From Hypomesus transpacificus (taxonomy: Eukaryota; Chordata; Actinopteri; Osmeriformes; Osmeridae): DNA of 64,000 nucleotides. The notes under the pieces are model-generated. The model was not told where the DNA came from, did no database searches, and saw only the letters and a list, made by a program, of their open reading frames with translations. A program made the position numbers and the translations under genes. Positions 22,836-34,322 of the stretch are shown here, piece by piece; the stretch's first letter is position 1, and every line of letters begins with the position of its first letter. The stretch lies in the NCBI RefSeq assembly GCF_021917145.1, contig NC_061071.1, forward strand, positions 6,838,080 to 6,902,079. The letters are read 5' to 3'.

Positions 22836-23190
22836 CAGGTCTCTCCTGATTGAAATAGAGGTCACCAGAAGCAGTCATAAGAAGATTGGTGATACGGCCT
22901 TTGTCAATTACGCCCCAAAACTATGGAACAAATTACCCAGAAATATTAGGGAAGCAAACACGCTAGTCATTTTAAAAGACAGCTTAAAACTTACCTTTTT
23001 ACCAAAGCGTTTAACTAATTTTATGTCAGAAGAGTTTTACTGCTTTTATTAGTTATATTATTGTTTGCTATTTTAATTATTACTTTTATCACTTGTTTTA
23101 TTGTTTTTATTGATTTTATGTAAAGCACCTTGAGCTGCAAATCTTGTATGAAATGTACTATATAAATAAAGTGTTATTATATTATTATTA

Positions 23191-24650
23191 CTTTAGGCTG
23201 ACTATTTGACCTGCTAGTCTCAATGGTTTATGTTGATTAAATAGGAGTAATGCATTTGGAGGAAGTCACTGAACTATTTTGTTATAGATTACAAGAATGC
23301 AAGCGGCCATCTTTGTTGAACATTATTCATTCAGGGATTTTGCCCTATAGTTGCATCAATAAAATAATTGTTTGTAAAGAAAAACAACATCCAAATATAT
23401 ATGTTTTTTGATCGATGTCTTTAAAATGTTTATTTGACTACTTAATGGTGTGTATGGAGATATAACATGAAAAACTGCACATTTCAATAATGAGAAGGGA
23501 AGAAGACGTTTTCTTCATTTTTATTTCAGTTTGCTTCTCTGATTGAATAAATGACAATTGTGATTGGACTCCTGACTGTTGTTTAGACATTGATTTTAGC
23601 ACTTCACATCGATGACAGATCCAAATAGCAGTTCTGTATTGCCTCTGACAAGATGCCCTTTAACTTGGACCAATGACTTTGGTTTTGTATTTATACATAA
23701 CACTTTTCCACAATGAAAAAAAATGTACAACTGCATAAATGTTAAGTTTGTCCACCATGGCTAAGACATTCATCGAAAAGATCTATCACATTGCAGTGAG
23801 ACCTCCAGCAAAACATAACATCTGAATGTATAAACAGAGATGATGCCTTCACCCAAAGGTTAGGTATTGAACAGACTGGGACACAAATTGGTAGTACACA
23901 ACAATTATGAAAGAAAAAAAAGAAAAAACATTTTCATAAAACCCATAACCCACATTAAGTGATTTTAAAAGAAAAACATACGTAAAAATACTTTCCCACA
24001 ATCAAATGAAAAAGACTATGTAAGAAGGAAGTACAGTTCCATGGAGTGCAGCCTATTTCTCACACGGGTCAGAAGAGATGAGTTTGCCGTGTCATTATTT
24101 ATATATATATATATATATTTTTAAATCAAGTATACATTTATATATACGTATATTTACACACACACACACACATTGGACTGCTAAAGCTTGCTCACATAAG
24201 AAAACAGGTTACACCATGGCTTGGAAAGAACCAATGTATGCGACTACTGCACTGTACACTCCAAAAATATATTTTGAAACCACACAAGGCAGCAAAATGG
24301 AGGGGACAATAACATTGCGCGCTACACATTAGTTGTGGAATTACAATTTACAATCATAAATGAACAATGTCCCATGGCTCAAGGAATATTCTCATTTACA
24401 GTAGAATAAATATTTTACACTATTGCTAGTCTTCCTGTAAATTACATTCTAATGCTAGACAGAAGCCAAATAGCTAGTGTTTAAAGCAGACATATTACGT
24501 TGTCGGTCCCTTATGTTTTGAGATTTTTTTTGTGTTCAAGCCCAGTTGTTGATTTAACTTAACTAATCTAAAGTTTCCCCTCATCCCATTCTAAATGACT
24601 TCATAGTTGGTTTGTAAGAGACATAGGAATCACTGTTGTCTTGAATGTGG
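23191..24650 (-). other. atp1b1: atp1b1 3' UTR (probable) and downstream flank
   Basis: AT-rich sequence 3' of the atp1b1 stop (gene on the minus strand). Minus-strand AATAAA signals lie at 23520-23525 and 23429-23434 (TTTATT on +). They would give a 3' UTR of about 1.1-1.2 kb, similar to mammalian ATP1B1. A TA microsatellite (about 24095-24117) and a short CA tract lie inside. No other gene was seen. Confidence 0.5.
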
Positions 24651-27600
24651 TCATAAATTGGTGACAGTGAGCTTAATATCAAAGCGTCCTCGATAGCGGT
24701 CTTTCTCACTATATTGAATGTTCTCCCCGAACACTTTGCACTCGATTCGCAGCTCAGTGTTCATGGTGAGGTTGACGAACTGGAGAGCCACCAGAGGCTG
24801 GAGATACTGAGGGTGCAGCAGTTTGCCATAGTAAGGATAATACTGCAGGGGGAAGCCATTACCAATACCATAATACATGATGTCGCCAATCTTGCCAGCA
24901 TCCTCCTCTCTCTGCAAAGATAGTGACAATTAATGATTGAATGAATGAATTCTTTAGAAAATGCCATGTTGCTGCCAAAGGTGACCCTCTTCATTCTGGC
25001 ACGTGCTGCTACAGAATCTTTTGGGGCTACCCAACGTACCTTGTTGGTGCAGTAGATTGGGATGACGTTGGGCTGAACTTTATACTTGGCCTCTTCAGGA
25101 ATGCTCTCATTTGTGTTAGGGGGCTGATGGGAGGAGAAAGGTAACACTGCTTAGAGAGCGCACAAGAGCCATGAGATGAGGCCTGTCAAATTGTGATGGT
25201 TCAAGTGGTGGAGACTCACCCTTGGCCTGAAGTTGACAATTCGGTTCAGTTTGACAATGATGCAGGGTTTGCCAATGCTGAAGCCAAAGTCTTTGTCCTG
25301 GTATCCAGAGCAGTCTCCTAGCAGCTGCCTGGAGAAACGGCAAGCCTTCCTGATCCCGACGTCACTCTCCAGATCGCCCCGGTTCTTAAAAGTATCGGGT
25401 GTCTCTGACCAAATTAGGAGACAGATCAGGGGACCTTGCTTTGCTACAAATGTATTTCAAAATGTCCACTCAAATGTGTATGGAATGAAGGAATGTTTTT
25501 CAGCATACCTCCACAGTCCTCATACTTCATCTGGTCCCGCTGGGCATCATCCTCATACATTGCCAGGAAATCCTTCAAGGCCTTGGTGTAAGGCAGGTAG
25601 GTCTCCACGTCATTCAGGTTGAAGGCAACTTCTTGTTTGTCAGAGCGAGGGGTGTGGCTAAGGCCTGTGAGGAAACATGTCAATCATCGTTGAGTTTCAA
25701 TGAGACAACATCACACAAGGGTCTTCAGTTCTCATAAACCCCCCCCCCCTCCAAAGACTCAATTCAACACTTTTACAAACTTCTAAAAATAAACAGTTCA
25801 TGTTTGTTTAGAATACCCAGTACATGGCATATTTATTATAATTAACATTTGAAAAAGTAATACAAACTCTATTAGAGGGGTTTCCAGTCAAATCTACATA
25901 CTTGGTCAATACCCTAATGAAAGGTGACATATAATCTCACATTTAAATGTTTTATGTTGTTCGACCCCCCCCCCCCCCCAACAACCCACAATTGTGTATG
26001 ATGAACAAAGTATGAATTCTAAACCAAGTCAAGTATTTATATAATGACTCAAACAATCTTTTGTTAGGAAGACCTCAAACGTTTGTTACGATAAATAGTT
26101 TGCAATCTGGTAGGCAACTCAACTAGTTGATACCTCAGAGTGTAACTAGTCTCAATTGCAGAAGTGTGACATTCAACATGAGGATGTTTGACCAGCTCCT
26201 CCTCCTCTCTCATAGATATTCAAACATGCATCTAGGCCGTGTATTCCCCAGGCCAGTTTAGGTCAAATGCAATCGAGCAATGATCTGAGACCTGCAACAG
26301 TGGTGCAGGCCACAAAGTGGTCCCATTAAAGATGTGTTGCAATGAATGCTAACACGTCAGACTTTGGCCAAACTGTCTCGTCTCAGTAGCACGATGTTCC
26401 TGCTTACATCGACCCTGCCCATCCTGAACGCACTCTACATTCGCTGTGTCGTGGCAGGAACGGCGCTTCAAGGGAGTTTGAGCATTCCTGTGGCCAAAAT
26501 TCGTATGCCTTACAGCCTTGGACACTTAAGTAAACACGTTCAAATCAGCACTGTGAGGCTGCCTGTGCATGTCATGATAATCTGGTGATAGTTTTGTGTT
26601 CACTATCCCAATGTAGTGAGATAATCTGAACTTAAATGAAGATAACCAAAACTGGCATGTGTAATGCAGACCTACTGGGCTAGCATTGTTTTTATATTGA
26701 AACAGTTGGCATCCACTTTTATGCATTGCCTGCAAGCCATCCTGTGCGTGTCCGCTGCATGAAACACAAGGACAGGAATACTCTTCCAAATGCCTATAAA
26801 GCATCACTGTGTTTGAAAGTTACTATTGAGTAGATGTGCCGAGTATGCAGCCGGCAAACACATTATTCCTACAGACCTGTGCACTGTAGAGTGTACTGGA
26901 CAGGTCACTGCAAATTGGTGCTGATTCAAACCAGCAAAGGACCATCACCATCTTGCTTATCCTAGCCAGTCTTCAGAAGTAAGGCTCAAGGTAGATTAAG
27001 GAGGAGGCAGTATTCATATGTTTGGTTTCATCTTTTGGGGCTCAAGGGGTTTTCCTCCTTGTCAATGAATGAAGGTTACCAACATGACTTAGTTCACAAG
27101 CTTGTAACTCATGCATTCAATTGACTAAGTGAAGTTATTTGACGATCGTGCTTTCACTGAAACATCCAAATGAGGCGTGAAGTGTCTTTCAAAAAACTGA
27201 AGCATGAACGAGCCAAGTGCGTGTTCTTACCTGGGGGAGACACTCTGTCTTGCCAAGTAGGTTTGTAGTCGCTTAGGGTCAAAAGCAGGGCTTGGATGGT
27301 GCCAATGAATATTCCAGCCAAGCAACCGTAGAATATCACATAGAAGAATAGAATTTTAACTGTAAAAGAAGAGATTAAAACATTTCAAAAACTGAAAAAC
27401 TGTCCCTGTTAAAATATATATATTTTCTTTTTATTACTTTAAAGTGAAAACAAAAGAAAGAAAGTTAACCACTAACCAATTGGTCGCTTACAAACTCAAG
27501 ATTTCCACAACGTCTAATAATCAGGCACCTGTATCTCTTTAAATGAAGCAACAGCGCCACCACTAATGAAACATAAGCGTTTACAATCGTAAGGCGACAA

Positions 27601-29494
27601 GTTTCACAATCATAAGGAGTCGTCAAGATGTAATATACTGTAAGCTTATATAATTTTTTCTGCTTCCCTGAGAAGTTATCGGATGCCAAAAGTTGACTGT
27701 CTCTAAAAACAGTAATTGACCATTCCAAATTGGTTCTCAATACTGTTTGACTGTGACAGGTTTGGCGATGAGCCATGACTGGCTTTGAGGATCACTTACA
27801 GGCAAGCCTTCACACAAAGCATTCAGTGTCTCTCATGGGAGGAGGTAAGCAAAATGCTACACTTTCAACGGATTAAACAGTGGTAGGCTTTGTCTTTCTG
27901 GGTTTCCAAGAGCATGACAATGACATTATTTTATAGAGAAATTGAGCAAAACTGTCAAGCTATTCATTAGGTTATACAAGACGACTCAAAGGTAGAAAGA
28001 GATGTTACTATTTTATAGTCAATACCACAGCAGATATTTAGTTCTCATGTTTATAGATTAAAACCAAATAAATCAACTGAATTATTCAGGGAAGGGAGTA
28101 CAAGGACTAACCCATTCACACTTGGTGCTGTTCAAGGACCTGTCCCAGGATTGATGTAAAGGCCTAGTGCTGCATGAAGCAGGCAATGTCAAAGGGTCAT
28201 TTTCTATGAAGACACCCGGGTACGTTTCATCAAATACGCATGAGTTGTGGAGCCTTTATCCTGTTCCTGCTTCTCGTTGGACAGAAACTGGTCATTCTGA
28301 CCACAATAACCAAAGAAACGATTTCATCCTATTTCAAACTGCCAATACTGAATCATTGTAGAGTTGCTTTTGTACATGTATAAAAAACATAACATTTGCC
28401 GCAATTCGTCTTAGTCGACAAGAACAAGTACGCTAGACGTCTGATTCGAATTTTAAATCATGCATCACATGCGCACATGCATAGCAAATGCGCACATTTC
28501 CAACGCATCAGCAAATTCAAAAACTTCCAAACGCAAATAGTTAAGTGATCAAATGCTGTTCACGCTAAATTATAACTAAAGACATTCGAGAACACAAAAC
28601 TATTTTTTGTATCCAAGTCCTGTGAACTCGGTATGCTAGAACAGGAGACAAATGTGAAAGGTATAACATTGAAATGAGGAAGGACATTGACATTGGTACA
28701 ACGCTGACGCTGGTCCAGAAATGCATAGCTAATCAATTTTCACTGTCGGTAGAACGGACATAGGATCAGTGTAAATAGTAACACTAGACGGACAGTGTCC
28801 TTCAATTCCAAGCAGGCCATATCTCCTTGGCTCACCTTGGACTATGATGCATTTTTAACCCTTTCTCTGAGCCACTAGACTGCAATGAAAATCTAGAAAT
28901 TGTTAAATTGATTAACCTTTATGCAATGTCGCCAAATACGATCAATATCGCATAGACAAAATACACTATAAGTGAACCATTCGCCTCTGTTGTGTGATCC
29001 GTTACTGTACATCCTGCACGCTGAATATTATATTGGAACAACGCATATTCACGAACGAGATACATTCTCAACTTTGCCCTTCAATGACCTCCCTGTTTAT
29101 CGAATTACTCGAGTTTAAAGGGATGCCATAAAAGGTGGAAGGAATCCCCTTTTAGCATGCGTAAGGCGCACCTGGATCAACGAACGACCGGAGTGAACGA
29201 ACAGTAGCATATTGGGTTAGTATACTTGGTAATGTACCATAAAAAAGCAGCAAAGTCAAATCAAACAGGTGTTGATGCATCATGCTTACAGTGCAAGTAT
29301 ATTTAGTGTACCTGATGTTTGCACCTATGACTTCCAACCTTTCCAAGACTTTCAATAGCCTAAAGAATTCCTGAACCAATTTCCATTTACAACTTATACT
29401 TACACCAACTTCCCCCGGTACGTCCAAGCAGTTCCCCCTTTTCCGAATTCCATACAGCCTTTTTCCATCCACCTTCTTCCTTTTTTCCGGACAT
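24651..29494 (-). CDS. atp1b1: Na+/K+-ATPase subunit beta-1 (complete, 6 coding exons, 301 aa)
   Basis: The beta subunit of the plasma-membrane sodium pump is needed for folding, surface delivery and K+ affinity of the alpha subunit. Coding exons in transcript order are 29494-29404, 27359-27231, 25664-25509, 25404-25220, 25123-25040 and 24911-24651. Phases agree throughout and give 301 aa (human 303). Residues 1-31 are cytoplasmic ([20 protein letters not shown]). The membrane helix is about 33-59 ([20 protein letters not shown]). The rest is ectodomain with exactly six cysteines (C124, C147, C157, C173, C212, C273) for the three conserved disulfides. The C-terminal hallmark [14 protein letters not shown] is present. 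Sequons: N192-E-S and N262-L-T. The sequon expected at the fourth exon is lost (GDCSG instead of GNCSG). The start ATG is the one that splices in phase into the membrane helix. It could be either teleost co-orthologue (atp1b1a or b). Confidence 0.95.
25965..25979 (+). repeat. C15 homopolymer in atp1b1 intron
   Basis: Fifteen C on the + strand in the intron between 25664 and 27231. A shorter C11 run lies at 25739-25749. Both read as G-runs in the transcript. Confidence 0.85.
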
Positions 29495-29629
29495 TTTCAA
29501 TTGGGTTTTATTTTCCAAAGATATATGCTTTCTTTGTTCAATTTGCTTTCCCGCACTGCCGGTGCTCTGGAGTACCTAATACCTAAAAAACCATGGAGTT
29601 GTACTCAGATTCCTCCGGTGAAAAGCACA

Positions 29630-29694
29630 CTCATATAGGCGGTCTCCGACTCCGCCCGTTATGTCTGAATAAGTTACCTAGTGAGAGGGCGGGC
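29630..29694 (-). promoter_or_regulatory. atp1b1: Probable atp1b1 core promoter
   Basis: On the minus strand, GC boxes (GGGCGG type) at 29687-29694 and 29652-29657 lie upstream of a TATA-like CTATATGAG at 29630-29638. That is about 140 bp before the ATG at 29494, leaving room for a short 5' UTR. GC boxes plus a TATA element fit known ATP1B1 promoters. The transcription start was not located. Confidence 0.45.
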
Positions 29695-29699
29695 CGGCT

Positions 29700-32600
29700 C
29701 CGGCAAATCACGAAGAAGACTCTGTGGATACGTCATAGTTTGTGGAAGGTGCTCATTTGCTCCACCCGACGGTGCGTAGAAACGTCAGAATACCTCAGCG
29801 GGTAGTCTAAAGCCTACATTACCACGTGAATGAATCCAGAGACATACTAGTATATCGCTCTACTAGTATGTTAATTATTTAAAGTCTGTGTCTTCCATGG
29901 AAATATACGCAGCATGTGATTAACACTGAAAATAACTTGCTGATGGTAGCCATAGGATAACCTATAAACTCTACCACACATGACTGATTGACCACAATTT
30001 TAGAACAAGAGGCAGTAAGTTATTTATGTAAATACATTAACCTGTGTCAGACCCATTCATATTCAAAACCTTTGACACAAGTGAAGTTGCTGCCTGTCAC
30101 ACCCAAGACCCATTTAGCACACAAACTGCATTTTGACATCCCTAAAAGTGAGAGAAAGACCTGGAACCCTTGGATCCTGCCAATTCAGCAAGCAGAAGTG
30201 AAAAAATGTCCAAAGTTGAAATGCCACGTGTGACATGTACAATCACATTTCGTGTTTAAAAGCCGAGCTGGGTCTGACACTGGTTTACTCTATACCTCAC
30301 ACCCGGTTATGCCCTCTCAGTAAACACAAGTAGAACAAGTCAGATATATAGCTGCCCCTATTTTCCCAGTGCATTCAAGTTTATGTAAAAAAGTTATCAG
30401 TGTGCAAAGAACACATGTGTGCCAATTAATTTCCTTCCAACCAAACCTTTGGACAGTTTGATCAAAGAGAATATAAGTTATTTGGTTTGATACAGAATGT
30501 TGTTTACTGCCTTGTGACAGGCCATTAGGGAAACAAGCCTAGCTGCCAAGTCAACCGGTCAAAACACTGGAACCTTCATTCATTGTCAATCTAGGCCTCA
30601 GGGATACAAGACAAGTACATTTCATTCAATAATATTAATACTTTATTATTTGCATTGTTTAAACTACAGTGTCATAATAGTTTATGGTGGCTTTGGGTCA
30701 CCCCGTCCATCCACACCTCCATGTCCAAAAAATTTCAAATGTCAAATTCCATGATTGGCTTCTCAGTACTTTATATACGTGTGAAATGAGTTGCTAAAAG
30801 CATGTGCGAAGCTTTTAAACTTTGTCGCACTGAAATGTGGAGTAAGACCGTTGAACAGTTTCTCACCAGTTTTCAGCTCAGGTTTAGTATAGGCGGGGGG
30901 CAAAACCCAACTTATCTACATCACAGCCACCTATTTACGTCAGATCACAGATGGTTTATATAACCTGCATTCTGTTACTCAGCTGGTACGATGCAAAGAC
31001 CAAGTAACACATAAAACACTCAGAGACTGCAGGTAGGTCTGTTCTGATATCTTCAATTGATTTAACTAGTGTTGCTGTTGTTGCTAAATTCAAAAAATGA
31101 GAGGGGGCGGGGCTTCAGCTCCTTCAGGCCATACACCCCCCCAGTCTCAAGCAGAGAAGACTGCTGATTTTCTCACGATTTCCAAGCCTAATTTAACATA
31201 CTTGTCTATGTTTTTTTCATTTGAATTTGGAGGGTAGTTAACAACACATTCTTCTGTGGTGTGATGAACTTAAAACTCATTTTCAATTCCACTTTACAGC
31301 ATCTTTAATATGTTGTGACTACAATGCATGTACATGTATGAGATCCTGTCAAAAACATTTGAATCTGGGTTTCAGAATCCCTACTATTCCTAGCAAGCAA
31401 ACCCACCAGCGGTCGATTGTTATTGGCCCTGGTGAAGTGAAAGTAGGAATGATCCATGGACAGGCACTCGAGACAAACACATGGCTGAACCTGTTCAAAG
31501 TTCAACATAGTAAAAGCCTAAATCAAATGTGGTTAAAGCCCCATGACTCCACAGTGTCAAATAAAAATACGTTTTAAGGAACCACTGAGGGAAAAAATGC
31601 ACTGTGAAAATGTATTAAATCCTTAGTTAGAAAATATAAGAAGACGACCACAGTATATCACTTCGACCACATTTCTACATTCCTTAGTAGAACAAAAACA
31701 GAACACATGTATTATCCCGAATGTGGACAGAATTGTAATGCCAGTTTAATCACATGGTCAAACTCTGTGGTTGTTTTGTCTCGCTATTGGTGGCTTTACA
31801 AATGGAATGTATAGACTTGTACTGCAATAATAAAGTTAGGGTGCACTATCAATACGTAATAACATCCCCGACATCCATGGAAATAAGGACATCATTGGTG
31901 CAGGCTGCTGTGGTAATGTTCAAGCAAAAGCCACAGTAGTACCAACAGGATATCTGAAAGTCTACCTCCCATTACTGAAATATCGACTCTGCAGTCAGCC
32001 ATGACTTGGCAGGTGTACCCCATGTTGGTGTATGTACAGAGGACTGCTTGCAGTGGCTTAGTAGATCCCTTTTCAGGGATCATAATCTTTAGTTACACAG
32101 CATCGTTTGAGGACACATGGTGGAGTCTCCCTTTCCCTGCTAGACAGACGTCAACCATCAGTTTGGTCTGAACCCTGGTTTGCATGCCAGTAGTTATGTA
32201 TACAGTAAAGGTTATACTATATTCACAAGGTGAGTGTGACATTGGTCTTTAAATAGCTCTCAGAGTAAGAGGAAATCAATCAATAACCTCCCAGATTCCT
32301 TTTCAGTGTGGTTCCCAGTGCCAAAAAAAACGAACTTAAAAGGATAGGACATAAAAACCACCAGCTATTTCTTATTCATTGTTAATTGCCGCTTTTTTGC
32401 AGTTGCAAAAACAGCCCCACAAAGACAAACACTCGACATTGTTCAGCAGCACATACAATCACTGCTATATCCACTGTCTCTTGGTGTATATTTAATCTAA
32501 ACACGTGTATCACGCCATAAATGGATTGGCCCATTGTACCATTCTCAACCCTGTTACCCTGATGCAGTATGGTGGTAAAAACACCTCACTCTGTGTTTGT

Positions 32601-33518
32601 ATTAACTTCAGTGGGAGACAGTTGTGATTGGTCAATGTCTATGAACCAAACACTTCCAGCGTTGGTCTGCTTGTGTCTCCCCTGATATTGGATGCAACCC
32701 TAATGGTGTGTCCCGCCCAAGTACTTGATAACTTTGTACTTTGATGGTATTTTAATGGACAATGTGTGTTCACAATAAGGAGAAACCAACTGTTTACTAC
32801 ACACACACACACACACACAAATGCTCACGCACAGGCACAGGCACACGCACACAAATACGGTTGGTTGCGCATACACACACCCACTCACGCAAGGCAGACA
32901 CACATCCATACGCATGCAAGTGTTCAGTGCGTGTGTCCTTGACCATTTAATGATCTAAAGGCTGCAGAGCAAAGTCTGCAATAAGAATGTTTACAGGTGA
33001 ACCAACATGCACGATACAGGAAATGTGTAGGCTTAGCATTAACTTAAACCTCAACCAAAAACAAGGAAATGGAAACGTGTCCCATGTGTGCTGCTGTGTC
33101 ATTGGAATTCACTATTTTTAGTCCCTTATTTTTTTCATAACATCTTAAGTTGTCTAGTGGATGGCATGGTTGAAATGAGGGCAGGGCCTACCTTTGCTGT
33201 GAGTAAACAATCCTGGTTATTTTACCTTTAAACACTGATTTGAATCTGAACGTGTGTGTGTAGGAACGTAGTGTGTCCTTTTAGGATGCCCTTCCATCAC
33301 CTTGACACGCTCTGAACCAAGTTGACAGAGTCCTTTTGTCCTTCTACTCTGAAGGCCAGTCTACAACGACAACAAGGGAAATCATTGACAGGGATTCATT
33401 ATTGAAAGTTTAAACGTCTTTTAACTGACGCCGTAAGTTAATGTGTCGTGCTGTTGGAGGAATTACCGTTTGCTCTTTGAACCTTTTTCACCGACCTGAG
33501 TTTGAATCATTTTTCAAT
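29700..33518. other. Intergenic region; one candidate promoter, no gene recognised
   Basis: Besides the candidate promoter near 30.95 kb and a short CA-rich tract (about 32800-32900), I find no exon with family similarity, no RNA gene and no clear transposon. Confidence 0.5.
30937..31034 (+). promoter_or_regulatory. Candidate orphan TATA promoter with CRE-like site and first-exon donor
   Basis: TTACGTCA (30937-30944, ATF/CREB-like) is followed after 10 bp by GGTTTATATAACC (TATA at 30957-30962). About 70 bp downstream of the TATA, CTGCAG|GTAGGT supplies a good donor at 31033. This spacing looks like a promoter plus a short non-coding first exon on the + strand. I could not find a matching coding exon downstream, so it may belong to a non-coding RNA or be fortuitous. 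Confidence 0.35.
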
Positions 33519-34322
33519 ACATTTACATTTATTCATGTAGCAGACGCTTTTATACAAAGCGACTTCCAAGAAAAAATACCCTGCTTTGACTAGTTAGATA
33601 GCTCCCTTGAATCTAAACAGGGTAACTGCTTTTGGTCCCGCCAAGAAATGCAAATCAGGACAACCTCGTTTGCTCACGGCTCAGACACAACTCAATTGGA
33701 GAGGCTGTCTTCGGAAGGTAGAAGGGGAGGTATAGGAGTGGTTCATTTGATCCTCTAAACACAGATGGGGGAAGATGACCCGTGGTCATGAAAGATTCAC
33801 CACAGCAGAAACATGATAGCGCAGAGAAGTATGGCTCCTCCCCTTCTGGACCAGGTCACACCAAAGAAACTCTTGGTTATGGTGTCCTAGGTAGAGTTTG
33901 AAATGGTATCTCCCGCATTCAGCCTCCATGGGTTTCTGAGGAAGTGGCAAAGTGATACGATGATTTGTGAGACACCAGGAACCAGGATGAAATGTGTTAC
34001 CCGTTTACTCAGGAAACAAAGCAAATGTACCCAATACACCCAATGCAGTAACAAACCTACCGTGTAAAACAAAACCTATCCCTCTTGCATAGAAGGACAC
34101 GGTTTGATGTAAAAGGAAGATTGAACTGAGTGCGCTTAAAACTCAAAGGTAAGTGAAACCTGTGATCCGAGTGTAATGGACACTCTTTATTAAAAATGAA
34201 TGGTTTTCTTTGGTCCTACGTGTCACCAAACCAAGCTAGACGTAAACATAGATCTTTGCTCTTTCTAGTAAGTCGCTTTGGATAAAAGCGTCTGCTAAAT
34301 GAAGACATGTAAATGTAAATGT
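33519..34322. repeat. Inverted pair of SINE-type tails bounding ~800 bp
   Basis: The + tail at 33519-33570 (ACATTTACATTTATTCATGT, then AGCAGACGCTTTTATACAAAGCGACTT) and the minus tail at 34268-34322 (AGTCGCTTTGGATAAAAGCG...ACATGTAAATGTAAATGT) are inverted copies of the same sequence. No tRNA head accompanies either. The interior shows no coding sequence. It is either two independent truncated copies or one element that uses the tail as its terminal repeat. Confidence 0.6.

Larger units (their letters stand above)
20516..23190 (+). mobile_element. L2-type non-LTR retrotransposon (LINE), 5'-truncated and interrupted twice
   Basis: Three collinear pieces make one LINE. 20516-20737 encodes the reverse transcriptase catalytic box SYADDTQLY and continues to NEDKTEVLLCGPKSK before a TAG. 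21939-22391 encodes the downstream RT part, with SLSVILDFDLNFNSHI, SRLDYCNA and LHWLPV motifs plus stops. 22836-23052 encodes the C-terminal end with APKLWNKLP. A 3' tail with GCACCTTGAGCTGCAAAT, AATAAA and a TTATTA-rich end follows, to about 23190. The gaps are filled by a Tc1/mariner-like element and an unassigned insertion. The element is 5' truncated, as is usual for LINEs, and dead. Confidence 0.88.

Noticed and set aside
29593..29805. 70-codon open frame on the + strand with a good ATG context, divergent from atp1b1
   Set aside because: It lies over the atp1b1 GC boxes and TATA-like element, has no family similarity and no splice partner.
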